From Glandiceps talaboti (Eukaryota > Hemichordata > Enteropneusta > Spengelidae), in the NCBI RefSeq assembly GCF_964340395.1, contig NC_135560.1, positions 23,296,675 through 23,344,174 of the forward strand: 47,500 nt of DNA, read 5' to 3'. Every line of letters starts with the position of its first letter. Positions within the stretch are counted from its first letter, which is position 1. The translations under genes and the position numbers were made by a program. This document shows, piece by piece, positions 31,416 to 42,100 of this stretch. The notes under the pieces are model-generated. The model was not told the origin of the DNA. It was given only the letters and a program-made list of their open reading frames with translations, and searched no databases.

Positions 31416-33054
31416 TCAACCTCCTAGTTCTTGATATAATGCTGCGCCCAAGCCGGAATAACTGGCATCTGTGTGCAGTTCAAATGGCAAACTGTAATCA
31501 GCAAATCCAAGAATGGGTGGAGAAGTGAGTTTACTAATCAGAGTGTCAAATGCTGTCTGGCATTCAGAAGTCCACTTGAATTCTGGTTGCGTTGACAAGG
31601 TCTTATTTGTCCGTTTTCCTTTTCTTGAAGGCTGTCCTCCCATCAGCTTGTGTAGTGGTTTACATATCTTTGAAAAACCTTCCACAAAGTGCCGATAATA
31701 ACCAGCAAAACCAACAAAGGATTTCACTTCTTTGGCATTTCTCGGTACTGGCCAAGTCTTCAATGCCTCCAATTTGTCTGGATCAGTTTGTACTCCTTTC
31801 TCAGATACGACATGTCCTAAGTATTTAACTTCCTTCCTGAACAGTTGACATTTTGACAACTTCACCTTTAATCCATACTCCTGAAGACGAGTAAGAACTG
31901 CTTGAAGTCTTTTGATGTGTTCATCAAAGGTTGAAGAAAATACTATTATGTCATCTAAGTAGACAAGACACTGCTTCAAGTTGTAATCTCCCATACACTT
32001 CTCCATCAAGCGTTGGAATGTGCTTGGTGCGTTCATAAGACCAAACGGCATTCTGTTTGCCTCATAAAACCCAAAAGGTGTGACAAATGCTGTTTTGTGT
32101 TTATCTTTCTCAGATACACCTATCTGCCAATAACCACTTTTAAGGTCTATTGAAGAAAACCATTTAGAACCACTCAAGGCATCAAGTGACTCTTCTATCC
32201 TGGGTAGGGCATATGAGTCCCTGATGGTCTTGGCATTCAACTTACGATAATCAATACATAGTCTTGTCGTACCATCTTTCTTAGCAACCAAGACAATGGG
32301 TGATGCATAAGGACTGTGAGACTCTCGAATCACACCATTGTCAAGCATAGAATTTAACAGTTGCTTCAAATTATCATATTGGGATGGAGGAATTCTAAGA
32401 TGACGTTCCCTAAAGGCAACATTATCTGCAAGAGGAATGTTGTGTTCAACCTCCGTTGTATACCCTAAATCATTATCGTCCTTAGCAAACACAGAGGACA
32501 TTTTGTCTAATAAACTCTGAGCTTGTCTTCTTTGTGTTGTGTTCAAAGGTGACTGCTTGAGATCAAACACCAACCCTTGATCATCATTGACTCTGTTCAT
32601 ATTATTAGTATTGTGTATCCTACCACATACTGACTGACGTTGACACACAGCTTCATAGCTGGCTGGCTCTCCTGCCCATGTGACTCCATATACTTCACCA
32701 ATAATATCTCCTGACCTAACAGTAATTGCCTTGTTATACACATGTACTGGAATTATACACATGTACTGGAATACGACACTTCCTGCCAACACATTTCATC
32801 ATCACAGCAGTAGGACTAATCATCAAAGATCCAGAAAGTCCAGTACCACCAACAGGTTCAACCATAACAACATAGTTATCACCCTTTGCACCAGCTTTGA
32901 CTGTTCCTTCAATAACAGTAGATTGACCTGGCAGTATCTTGACTGGTTGTAATGAAGTGGCTTTAACTTTACCAAGGTAACCATTCCTTCCCACAAAGCG
33001 GTCTCTTGCATTCAGACGCTGGTAAGCAGCCTTCCATGCAGGTGACAAAGCCAC
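31416..33054 (-). pseudogene. Gypsy pol, middle part: linker and reverse transcriptase, interrupted
   Basis: Two overlapping frames (32734-33054, then 31416-32792) cover the protease-RT linker and RT. The break between them is a 19-bp tandem duplication at 32734-32771. RT motifs are intact: SSIDLKSGYWQI, MPFGLMNAP, YLDD at residues 278-281 of the second frame, and KVKYLGH-like thumb sequence. RNase H begins at ELHTDASYSGLGAAL, and the frame ends at TGA (31416-31418). The frame resumes without change at 31370. The RT itself is well conserved, so the lesions look recent. Confidence 0.88.
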
Positions 33055-33520
33055 TTAGCACCACACTTTTGTCTGCAATATTGTCTACAATCCCCAATAA
33101 GGTTTGTACCCACAGTGAGTGGCACTCTACTATTATAGTTACTGTTTGGTACCACCAAAGTGACTACATCAAACACATTATCGCATTCAAATGCTTGTTG
33201 TGGAAAAGTTACGTTGAGTTCAATAATATACCCTAGAAATGGTACATCTTGTCCCCCTGCCCCTTCAATGGACAAAAGATCTGTCAATGGCTGTATGGGT
33301 ATCTCTGACAAGTGCTCCTTATAGAATGACTCACTAATTGTGGTGACCTGAGAACCTGTATCAATCAAACTCATACACTGTATACCATTAACATAAGCCA
33401 ATTCCTCACTAGCCTCACCAACAAGTCTGTTCATGACACTGGCACTTCCTAAAAGAATCTGTTTAGGGCTATTAGTATTAGAACTGCCTACTGCTTGCCC
33501 TGCAGCAGCGGCAGTGAGGT
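33012..33520 (-). CDS. Gypsy protease (aspartic), in the -1 frame after gag
   Basis: The frame is open from the slippery site at the end of gag and overlaps gag by about 30 nt. The retropepsin motif SLIDTGSQVTTIS gives the catalytic Asp. It would act as a dimer to cleave Gag and Pol. The frame is lost near 33050, where the downstream sequence continues in another frame (a -1 shift, probably a 1-bp deletion), and stops at 33012. Confidence 0.8.
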
Positions 33521-33527
33521 GTTTAAA
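33483..33527 (-). promoter_or_regulatory. -1 ribosomal frameshift signal between gag and protease
   Basis: On the minus strand TTTAAAC (33527-33521) is in the gag frame as T TTA AAC, a canonical -1 slippery heptamer. A 5-nt spacer (ACCTC) leads to a stem-loop at 33515-33483: ACTGCC and CTGCT pair with AGCAG and GGCAGT around an 8-nt loop. The gag stop TAG (33490-33488) lies inside the stem. The -1 frame is open into protease. All three parts of a programmed frameshift signal are present in correct register. Confidence 0.85.
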
Positions 33528-34825
33528 GTCTCTGACGTTTGCGATTGTTCAACTGACTTCTTTGGAGATGGACAATTTTTCGCAATATGGCCCTCCTTAC
33601 CACAGTTGTAACATTTCACAGGTCTATTGCGTGGCTTTCTTTCTCTAGGTCTACCTCTCTCTTCCTGGACTTGTACTGTAGTCTCTCTTCCTTCCAATTG
33701 AGCTATACGAGCTGTCAATGCTTGCACAGCTTCACGTAATGCAGTAATTTCAGATGTAGAACTGGGTGCAACATGTTCTTGTACCACTGATTGGCGAGCA
33801 TGACTAGGCTGTGACTGCTTTACTTTGGTAACAACAACATCACTTTTATTGGACTCTTTCACTTCTTCTTCTGCAAGTCTTACAGCTTGTAATAACCTGT
33901 CAAAAGAATCACAATTCCTAAACTCATGTCTAGCAATGTTCTTAACCTGTTGTTCTCTAAGCCCACGCCAAAACACAGTTCTAAGAGTTTCATCAACAGC
34001 AGCAGATGTAATACCACCTCTCTCTTTAGCTTTGTGTATTGCCAACTCCAACCGACAACCATAATCAGCAACATATTCACCATCCTGTTGAACAGAATTG
34101 TAAAACTGTTGCAGCAGTGTAGCACCACTTTCTACAACACCATAAATCCCTTCCAACTTAGAGACTATAGCTGGGATAGAAACAGTAGAACCTAAACGCA
34201 TAACAATCTCTCCTGGTTGACCTCTGAGAGACCTTCGGACAACAGGAATCAAAACATCAGGACTATGTGTCTTCATTAAACATTCAACCTCATACCGCCA
34301 TGCCTCAAAACTAACATCTGCCTTAGTATTTGAGTTACCAGCAAAAGTAGATAAGCGTGGAGGCTGAAATAGTGCAGCTGGTAGTGTCACACTAGAGTGT
34401 TGTACACCACTACCAACTGGTAAGGTAACAGTACTTGAATTACTGAGAGGGCGCTCTACTGGTCTCCCCTGATAACCATCTTGTTCCCTTGGCAACTGTT
34501 CTTGTACTGGTAAGTCTGCTATGTCATCATCACCAGTAGGTTTGTTGCTAACATCTGACATTTTGAGTTGTTTTCTCATAAATGAAGGTACATGTGCAAC
34601 TGTCAATGTTGAAGATCCTAACTTTGACTTGTTAAGAGTATCAATAGCTTTTACTGCAGAATCATGGTTCTCATACTGAAACAAACAATACCCTTCATGT
34701 TGTTGTGTTTCTGTATCTACTGGTAATACAATCTTAACAACATCTCCAACTTTACTAAAATGCTCAAGGATCTGCTCTCGGTTATACTCAAGTGGAATGT
34801 CATCAACCAAAACAGAACACTGCAT
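33488..34825 (-). CDS. gag: Gypsy Gag with N-terminal RRM, PNMA-like capsid and CCHC zinc knuckle
   Basis: 445 aa, intact. An in-frame TGA lies 8 codons upstream of the ATG, fixing the start. Residues 4-80 form an RRM: RNP2-like VLVDDI (5-10) and RNP1-like EGYCLFQY (44-51) with the expected helix after RNP2. Residues ~155-330 resemble the capsid of PNMA-family proteins (FEAWRYEV, RRSLRGQPGEIV 197-208, then helical sequence to the RLAEEEV segment). A short coiled coil (358-380) and an Arg-rich stretch precede the knuckle Cys405, Cys408, His413, Cys418. It should assemble the capsid and bind element RNA. Vertebrate PNMA proteins are known Gypsy-derived capsids with an RRM-like N-terminal domain, so this element resembles that lineage. 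Confidence 0.85.
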   Translation of the reverse strand: MQCSVLVDDIPLEYNREQILEHFSKVGDVVKIVLPVDTETQQHEGYCLFQYENHDSAVKAIDTLNKSKLGSSTLTVAHVPSFMRKQLKMSDVSNKPTGDDDIADLPVQEQLPREQDGYQGRPVERPLSNSSTVTLPVGSGVQHSSVTLPAALFQPPRLSTFAGNSNTKADVSFEAWRYEVECLMKTHSPDVLIPVVRRSLRGQPGEIVMRLGSTVSIPAIVSKLEGIYGVVESGATLLQQFYNSVQQDGEYVADYGCRLELAIHKAKERGGITSAAVDETLRTVFWRGLREQQVKNIARHEFRNCDSFDRLLQAVRLAEEEVKESNKSDVVVTKVKQSQPSHARQSVVQEHVAPSSTSEITALREAVQALTARIAQLEGRETTVQVQEERGRPRERKPRNRPVKCYNCGKEGHIAKNCPSPKKSVEQSQTSETLNTSLPLLQGKQ

Positions 34826-34852
34826 ATCCTCCTCAGTATCAACACCTCAGTA

Positions 34853-35956
34853 TGTACTCAGTTCAAACAATACAGGTATCACTATAATTATATTTAGAAA
34901 GGGACTGTGTATAAACATTGACTAGTGCATGATCGTGGGGCTTTTAGTCGTAAAGTATTTACAAAGTTCAATAAGTAAGGCTCTCTGGAAATATTACAGT
35001 AAAAGATATATACAAAAGTATTCTACAAAAGTTCTTACAATGCTAGTACAAAGTTATTACAGTTACAAAGTTACTATAAATATTCACAAAGTGTCTATTG
35101 CTTAATAAAGGATACCCAGCTTTAAAGTATTCCACACAACTCTATACGATGATTACTAGTTGTAGGGTTTCAACAGCTGGTAATGGCAACGGCTCGTTCG
35201 GCAATCTGATGACACACACAAATTGTATACAGCAATTGTAGAATTAGGTAATCAGGAAAGCGTTCGATGATAGGAAATATCAATCAATGAAGGTAATCAC
35301 ACAGGATAGCGTTCAGTCGTTGATAATTACAGGAAATGTTCAACGGCAAACGGCTAACATAACACATGTACAGAACCTGGTTCACTATATCTATATGCGA
35401 CAATGACGAAAGACTGCCTCATTTGCATAACGCACGTGGTCTCTTCGAGGATACAGAATAGTTGACCAAGAAATCAAAAGTATCAGCAAGTCAAACTTCT
35501 TGTAGAACTCTCTGATTAAACAATCTGGTAATCTGGTGTTCCGGCGATGACTGGAACACACCGAGATAAAGAAATTAAGGGTTTGTCGTTATACTGACCA
35601 TACGATACTAAATCAAGTATAAGTATAAGTATAAGACCATAGGCATTGGTACTTGACGCAACATCAAGTTCACTGGCTTTGCTGACTACATGAATTATCT
35701 TCGACCCAAAGGCATCAACTATGTCGATCAGCTAGTTTTGCTTTCGAACATCAGCTTCCTTGGTCCTAAATTCAGTAGCAGGAACAATATTCAGTTTGTT
35801 CATCAACGATAAACGACCGGATCCATGAAATATCGAGATGCAACTCGGTTTCCGCCATTCGTTAACAACAAAACTCATCACACGACTATCGAAAAGCACA
35901 AACCAAGACGAACGTTGGTGGCGTCATACTACCAAACCGCATGCCAAACCGCTACA
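34853..35956 (-). repeat. 5' LTR of the Gypsy element
   Basis: Matches 27838-28939 with about 14 base differences, an extra AGTATA, loss of about 16 bp near 35831 and a partial duplication of CCAAACCGC at the outer edge (35934-35956). Gag starts only 28 nt beyond its inner edge. Confidence 0.9.
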
Positions 35957-36063
35957 TAGACATAGAATGGCTATCGTATTCACATGGAAATAACATCTGG
36001 TAGTTTACAAAGATTGATAGATACTGTTAACAAGGTTACCTGTCAATGAAATAATGATGTACA

Positions 36064-36217
36064 ATACATACATACATACATACATACATACATACATACA
36101 TACATACATACATACATACATACATACATACATACATACATACACTACATACATACATACATACATACATACATACATACATACATACATACATACATAC
36201 ATACATACATACATACA
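36064..36217. repeat. (TACA)n microsatellite
   Basis: About 150 bp of CATA/TACA units with one interruption (CACTACATA) near 36143. Confidence 0.97.
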
Positions 36218-36239
36218 AGGAGGGCCTGGGGAAACCAAA

Positions 36240-36836
36240 CGTTTTACAGTGCAGAGGGTGTCATTCAACTAACTAAATGTAGAAAAGGGTGTCATTCCAC
36301 TGTTTACCACCTAGAAATGCTGTCATTCCAGTTCCAAAGCATTGAAAATGCTGTCATTCCACTTATTTTATAGAGTGGCGGGTGTCATTCCACTGGTTTT
36401 ACAGTGCAGATGGTGTCATTCAACTAACTGAATGTAGAAAAGGGTGCCATTCCACTGTTTACCACCTAGAAATGCTGTCATTCCAGTTCTAAAGCATTGA
36501 AAATGCTGTCATTCCACTTATTTTATAGAGTGGCGGCTGTCATTCCAGTGGTTCTACAGTGCAGAGGGTGTCATTCAACTAACTGAATGTAGAAAAGGGT
36601 GTCGTTCCACTGTTTACCACCTAGAAATGCTGTCATTCCAGTTCTAAAGCATTGAAAATGCTGTCATTCCACTTATTTTATAGAGTGGCGGCTGTCATTC
36701 CAGTGGTTCTACAGTGCAGAGGGTGTCATTCAACTAACTGAATGTAGAAAAGGGTGTCATTCCACTGTTTACCACCTAGAAATGCTGTCATTCGTTTTCC
36801 GTCATTCAGGTTGTCATTCGTTTTAGGGTCACCCCA
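36240..36836. repeat. 155-bp satellite, second locus (~4 units)
   Basis: GTGCAG landmarks at 36249, 36404, 36559 and 36714 give a period of exactly 155 bp. It is the same family as 2700-3140 and ends in the same terminal variant (GTTTTAGGGTCACCC). Confidence 0.93.
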
Positions 36837-37300
36837 CTCGCAGTGAGTGAACCTGCGCGGTCACAGAAACAAGTGTAATTTTACCCCTTTCATATATAGT
36901 TGGTTAAGTACGTCAATATTAACGATATTATCGACATCTCATTGTATTCTGATATAAATATTCTGAGACATAACTCGGGGAAACAAATGCCTATGGCTCG
37001 CGTACTACCGGATACCAAGCTGACTTTTAGTCCAGAGCGAGTCACCTAACTCTTCCACCTTCCTTCGTCCCGTGTCGCCCACGAAAAACTATAAGTAATC
37101 GTCCACGAACAAAACGTTTCGAAACGTTCGCGAGTGTTTTGTCAACGGAACGGACCCCTGGGGCGACGGCTAGGCTTGCAATGAATACGCATTGACGAGG
37201 GCAAAGTTCAAATGAAGGCCATTTCTCACCTGACTTGATCTGTTGATACCAGCAGAGTTGCACGACATCGTTCACACTACAGTACGTTGTACATGAAAGT

Positions 37301-37643
37301 ATGGGACTCTCCGTATCATCCGTAATTTTGACTCTGATCATAGCTGTTTTGATATCCATATATGTCAACGAAGATCCATACCATCCCTATGAGAATAAGG
37401 GACCTCACGTAACACCAATGTGGGGTGTATCACATCGTCTGGAAACCGATCGAGGTTACGATCTTCATCTGTATGGCTTTCGAAAAGAAGGCGAATCTGC
37501 CAAAGTAAACATATTGTTGGTTCATGGCACTTCACATCACTGTGGATGGTACAGCGAGTTTTCAAAAATACTCAGTAAAGCAGCAAATGCAAATGTCTTC
37601 GGATTAGATCTACATGGCCATGGGTTGAGTGGAGGAGTCAGAG
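37301..37643 (+). CDS. Hydrolase exon 1 (membrane anchor, HG motif)
   Basis: Starts at the ATG opening the hydrophobic segment and ends in phase 1 at AGAG|GTAAGT. It encodes the anchor, the beta strands leading to LLVHG and the GHGLSGG loop. Confidence 0.88.
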
Positions 37644-37701
37644 GTAAGTCACACCCAGTTTCTGTGTTTGTTTGTTTGTTTGTTTGTTTGTTTGTTTGTT
37701 T

Positions 37702-37766
<65 letters not shown>

Positions 37767-37885
37767 ACTCCGAGTACTAACTTAAAACATCCTTATTCCT
37801 TGGATTAAGTCTATAATGCTCTGCTACTAATATTGCATCGAGCACTGCCTAACTAGTGGGTGAGACATTTACATGAACATATATG

Positions 37886-37975
<90 letters not shown>

Positions 37976-39078
37976 TGATAGAAAATCGAGCCCACACATT
38001 TAGTTTCTAAACTACATGTAATTGAATGGTAGTTGCGACATCGAAGTTATGTCTGCTAAATCCATGAAACACATTGGTGTAAAAACAAACCTGTACATTT
38101 GATTGACACGATTTGTTAAATCATGTATTTGGGTATTCGACTCTGTCAATTAAAGTGTAGCCTACTGATTATAACTTAATGGGTTTCCGTGGTCACTTTC
38201 TGAAATCCACTGATATATTAATCAAGGGCCATGACATGTTTAACCCTGTCTAGCAACTGATAACATAAGATTTCATCACATTCAGATGTGATCGAAAACA
38301 ATATTGAGATGTAAATTATTTGATTGTCGAAAATTCGAAAACCGTCATAGCCACTGTACCACCTTTGTGTATTGTCAACCATTTCTACCGTACACTGTGT
38401 TGATGCCAACTCAGATTTTAGTGTGCGTTATGAGTTTAGTGGCCGCCGAAAATTGGGTACACTCGTTTCACTTACAGGTCATGACACAGACTTATTAGCA
38501 AACAGGCAAACTATCTATCCATTGTGACTAACCGGCATGCAATTCGCAAGGACACAGATTAGTAGCAAGGCCAGATGGTTGTGAGGTACAAACAGAACCA
38601 AGAGTCAATATAATTTTCAACATATTTCATGACTGTCAATATCTCGATGTCCGAATTGTATGTTGGCTGGAGTAAGCCACACACAGCGAACGAGGGTTCT
38701 TTATTTCAAAGTTGTTGGGATGTTGAAAGTATTGGCATAACTGATGATTCGCAGCAGCGCGAAATTACTTACGACAATTTTACTCGAACGCACCTCCGTT
38801 TAGAAAACGATCGCTACGTAGCGAAACTTCCCTGGCGTGACGATCACCCCCAACTACTTACAAACAGAAATATATGTGAAAAGAGAACGCGCGCTATGAC
38901 CACACGACTGACTCCGGAGACTAGACAGGTGTACGATAGACTGATCAAAGAACAGTTAACACCCTACTGGAATACTGTGAAGATCAATAAATATATTATG
39001 ACGTAACCGACTGTCAATAGGAGAAGAATTAGGGATTTGATGTATACTTCTAATATATTTTTAATTGTGTTCATTGCT

Positions 39079-39109
<31 letters not shown>

Positions 39110-42100
39110 GTTGCTTATTTTGTTTGTTTGTTTGTTTGTTTGTTTGTTTGTTTGTTTCTTAGATTATTATTTAACTATTCCACTCTTTATTTTCTTTATA
39201 TTGTACTTAATGTAGATTGATATATTTTCTTCCACAGTCCACGCAAACCTTTTTCATCTACCACACCTGTACACGTTTCGTCTCTATTTTTTAATTTAGG
39301 TATAAAATTTTTTTGTAGTTTTCGTGTGTATGAAATCTGTTGAAAGAATGTCACAATTTCCATTAAAGAAAATACATGAAAAAATACTAAGACGGCATGA
39401 TACACTATCGCTTCGTAGCTGAGTGTCGTTATCAATAATGTATCACGTGTTTTAATGACGGTAGGTGGCGGTACCTGGTTTATTTCCATTTAATAAGTCT
39501 TTGTTTTTAGGGTTTCAATGGAATCTTTCTCTTTACTGCTACTTTTCAAATGCAAATTTCATATTTGTACAGGTACTTTCGATTTTAATCATTTCCTCAC
39601 CGATGTAGAGGACGCTGGCGTATTTATTCAAAGATTGACTGGTCAACATACACCGATCGTTTTATTAGGTAAGGAGAACGTTGAAAGTACGTTGTTTTCT
39701 TGGACTTGTAAAAATCAGAATAATGAGAGATGATGGACGTGACTATTCGTATTATCCTTGGTCTGAGGCCTGACTTTCATAGCAAACTACCAGTATTAAA
39801 TATCAAACGTTAGATCTGTGATTAATGTATACAAAATGTTTTTTTTATCGATATCGTGTATTGACTAGGGACATTTTCTCCGTAACTTTGTCTATATTAC
39901 CATACATTTTTCTTAATTTTACAGGCTTTAGTCAAGGCGGAGAGGTAGTTTTTCAGGCCTTACAGAAAAGTGATTTGTTTGCCGGCTGTGTATCTATGAA
40001 CATCCTTCTCCCATCTGAACTGAACATGGTATCCTTCATTGGGTTCATGAAATCACCTATTGCCGCCATCTTGGAAATATTTGTACAGGACTATGTTAAG
40101 GTACCTATGAAGTATATTGATATGGCAAAAGAATTAATAAAGGGACACGATAATCAAATATAGAGAAATACAAGACACGACTAACTTTTCTCCAATTAAA
40201 GACACAAGCTCTCCACCAATACGTTCTCAGAGTATCGTAATGGTAGTAATAGGACGGTCGACTATAGTCACTGTGAAAGGAAATGGAAACACTGTGATGT
40301 TGTACTTATACACTGTCTGGATACTTAACATATATTAAAGTATCAACATTGTCACTCTTTACAGTTCCTCATATTTTTTGTATCAAACTTTCACTTCAGT
40401 GTTTAGTCAATATCGTACAGGATAATCGAATGCTATTTGACTCGGATGTACATTTTATTTTTGTATATTTTCTGATATATTTATATTGTGTTCCAAAATA
40501 CAGTGTGCTTTCATATGTGTTTTTCACCATTCAAAAATATTCTTAAGTTTACTTCTCAATGCAATGATAGTATACACCGTTTTATTTGATTTGAGATATT
40601 TTTTTACTGTTAAACTTCTGAGTATATCGATTTTCTCTCGCAATATTTCTATCTGATTTCAGTTCCCATTAAAGAAACTGATCGATTACAAAACAGTAAC
40701 CAGTTACGATAAGAATCCGTTGCCATATGAACAAAGGGTAAGTGACCTCATTGACAGTAACGTCATCCTGGACAGTCACACACACTAACTACGTCACAAT
40801 CAGAAATATATTAATTTATGCACGAATGGCATGAATGGGTGAGACTCAGATGGGCGCCTTTACCATAGACAATAGAGAGACCCTCTCTCTCTATTGTCTA
40901 TGCCTTTACCTAATACAGCAAAAGTAGTGAAGCGACTTGTCCAGCACAGTATAACATGACTAAAGTTATGAATATTCATATGTCTTGTCTCTGTATCATG
41001 TAAGCTCATTTAGAGGCCTTGGTATCGAAACTCATTACACACAAGATCTCAGTTACACTGTAAGATGATCGAACACTTGATTGCAGATAAAGATTGGGTT
41101 GAAAAAAAAACATTGTGTGATGTCCTCAGAGATAATGGTGTCGGTACATTATTATTATTGTAGACAAGGTCCGGCAAACCAGCAGCGGATATGCCATTTT
41201 GCCCATCGTGTGCTTCATATTTTAGCTGCTCTGATCATCGTATCATGGGTACCATTAATCTATGACAACGTTGCCGCCACCGTTGAAGTAGTAGTTACTG
41301 ATAACCCTGCGAATGGGAATGGGTTGCTGAAAAGTTTCATTTCGTTAATTATTTACAATGACTTCATTTATGTCACCGACTGCAAGAAGGCTCGTTAATT
41401 CCAATTTCTCTTCCTACATTGAAGATGAGAAATCCATTGATGATCTGGAATTATGGTTTTAAGAGTTATCGTACGGTGTGGAACTACAAACCAGACTCGC
41501 CACCATCGACCAATCAGAAACCGTTGTTGGTCACGTGTGGCGAGAAAGACACCGTAAGTATGAACAACACCTAACTCATGTAACTTGTTTGACGTTAGAA
41601 AAGTCTGGTACTCAACGTGTACGTTGTATATACATACTGTGTAATTGTAGGTCACAGCATTTTCAAGTTATGCAAACAGATTTGAGGAATTACTAGCCTG
41701 ACAGATCCAGGTGTTCCTTCCCCTTATCTAATGCACTCTCTGGTGGGGTAGCGAGTGATTACAAGTGGACCAACGGCTGAACCTTTTTAGACAAAGGAAT
41801 TACATATTGGGGGTGGGGGTGAGGGGTATTACGAACATTTTGGGGTCGGAATCTCCCAAATAGTTGTTATTTGTTGGGGCTCTTGTATTTGTAGTGCCTT
41901 TCCGTGTTGCCACCCTCCATCATGGTGTTAAATATTACTGATGAACTTCATGCCGCTACGTGTGACAGCGGTGATTTCTGATCAGTATTTTACTTTACAC
42001 TGTAACATTAGAAGCTCTTCGTTCTAACATTACAGGTGGTACCAGCAACCCACTGTGAAAAATGCTTTGATTTGATTGGTGGACCTAAAGATCTTTATAT

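Larger units (their letters stand above)
27838..35956 (-). mobile_element. Ty3/Gypsy LTR retrotransposon, near full length, disabled pol
   Basis: Two LTRs of about 1.1 kb (27838-28939 and 34853-35956) enclose gag, protease, RT, RNase H and integrase on the minus strand, with domain order typical of Ty3/Gypsy. LTR ends are TGTA...TACA. The LTRs differ by about 14 substitutions and a few indels by eye, about 98-99% identity. No chromodomain and no env are visible. No convincing target duplication or tRNA-type primer site (TGG...) was found. Pol has one frameshift, one 19-bp duplication and one stop. Confidence 0.93.

Noticed and set aside
33012-33054. A second programmed frameshift between protease and RT
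   Set aside because: No slippery heptamer in register was found near 33050. A small deletion explains the shift better.
36005-36272. Tyr/Met/Val/Cys repeat open frames
   Set aside because: Translation of the TACA microsatellite.
41081-41398. 105-codon open frame between hydrolase exons 4 and 5, with a possible acceptor near 41163
   Set aside because: No suitable donor or family-like sequence. Joining exon 4 directly to 41425 keeps phase and fold continuity.
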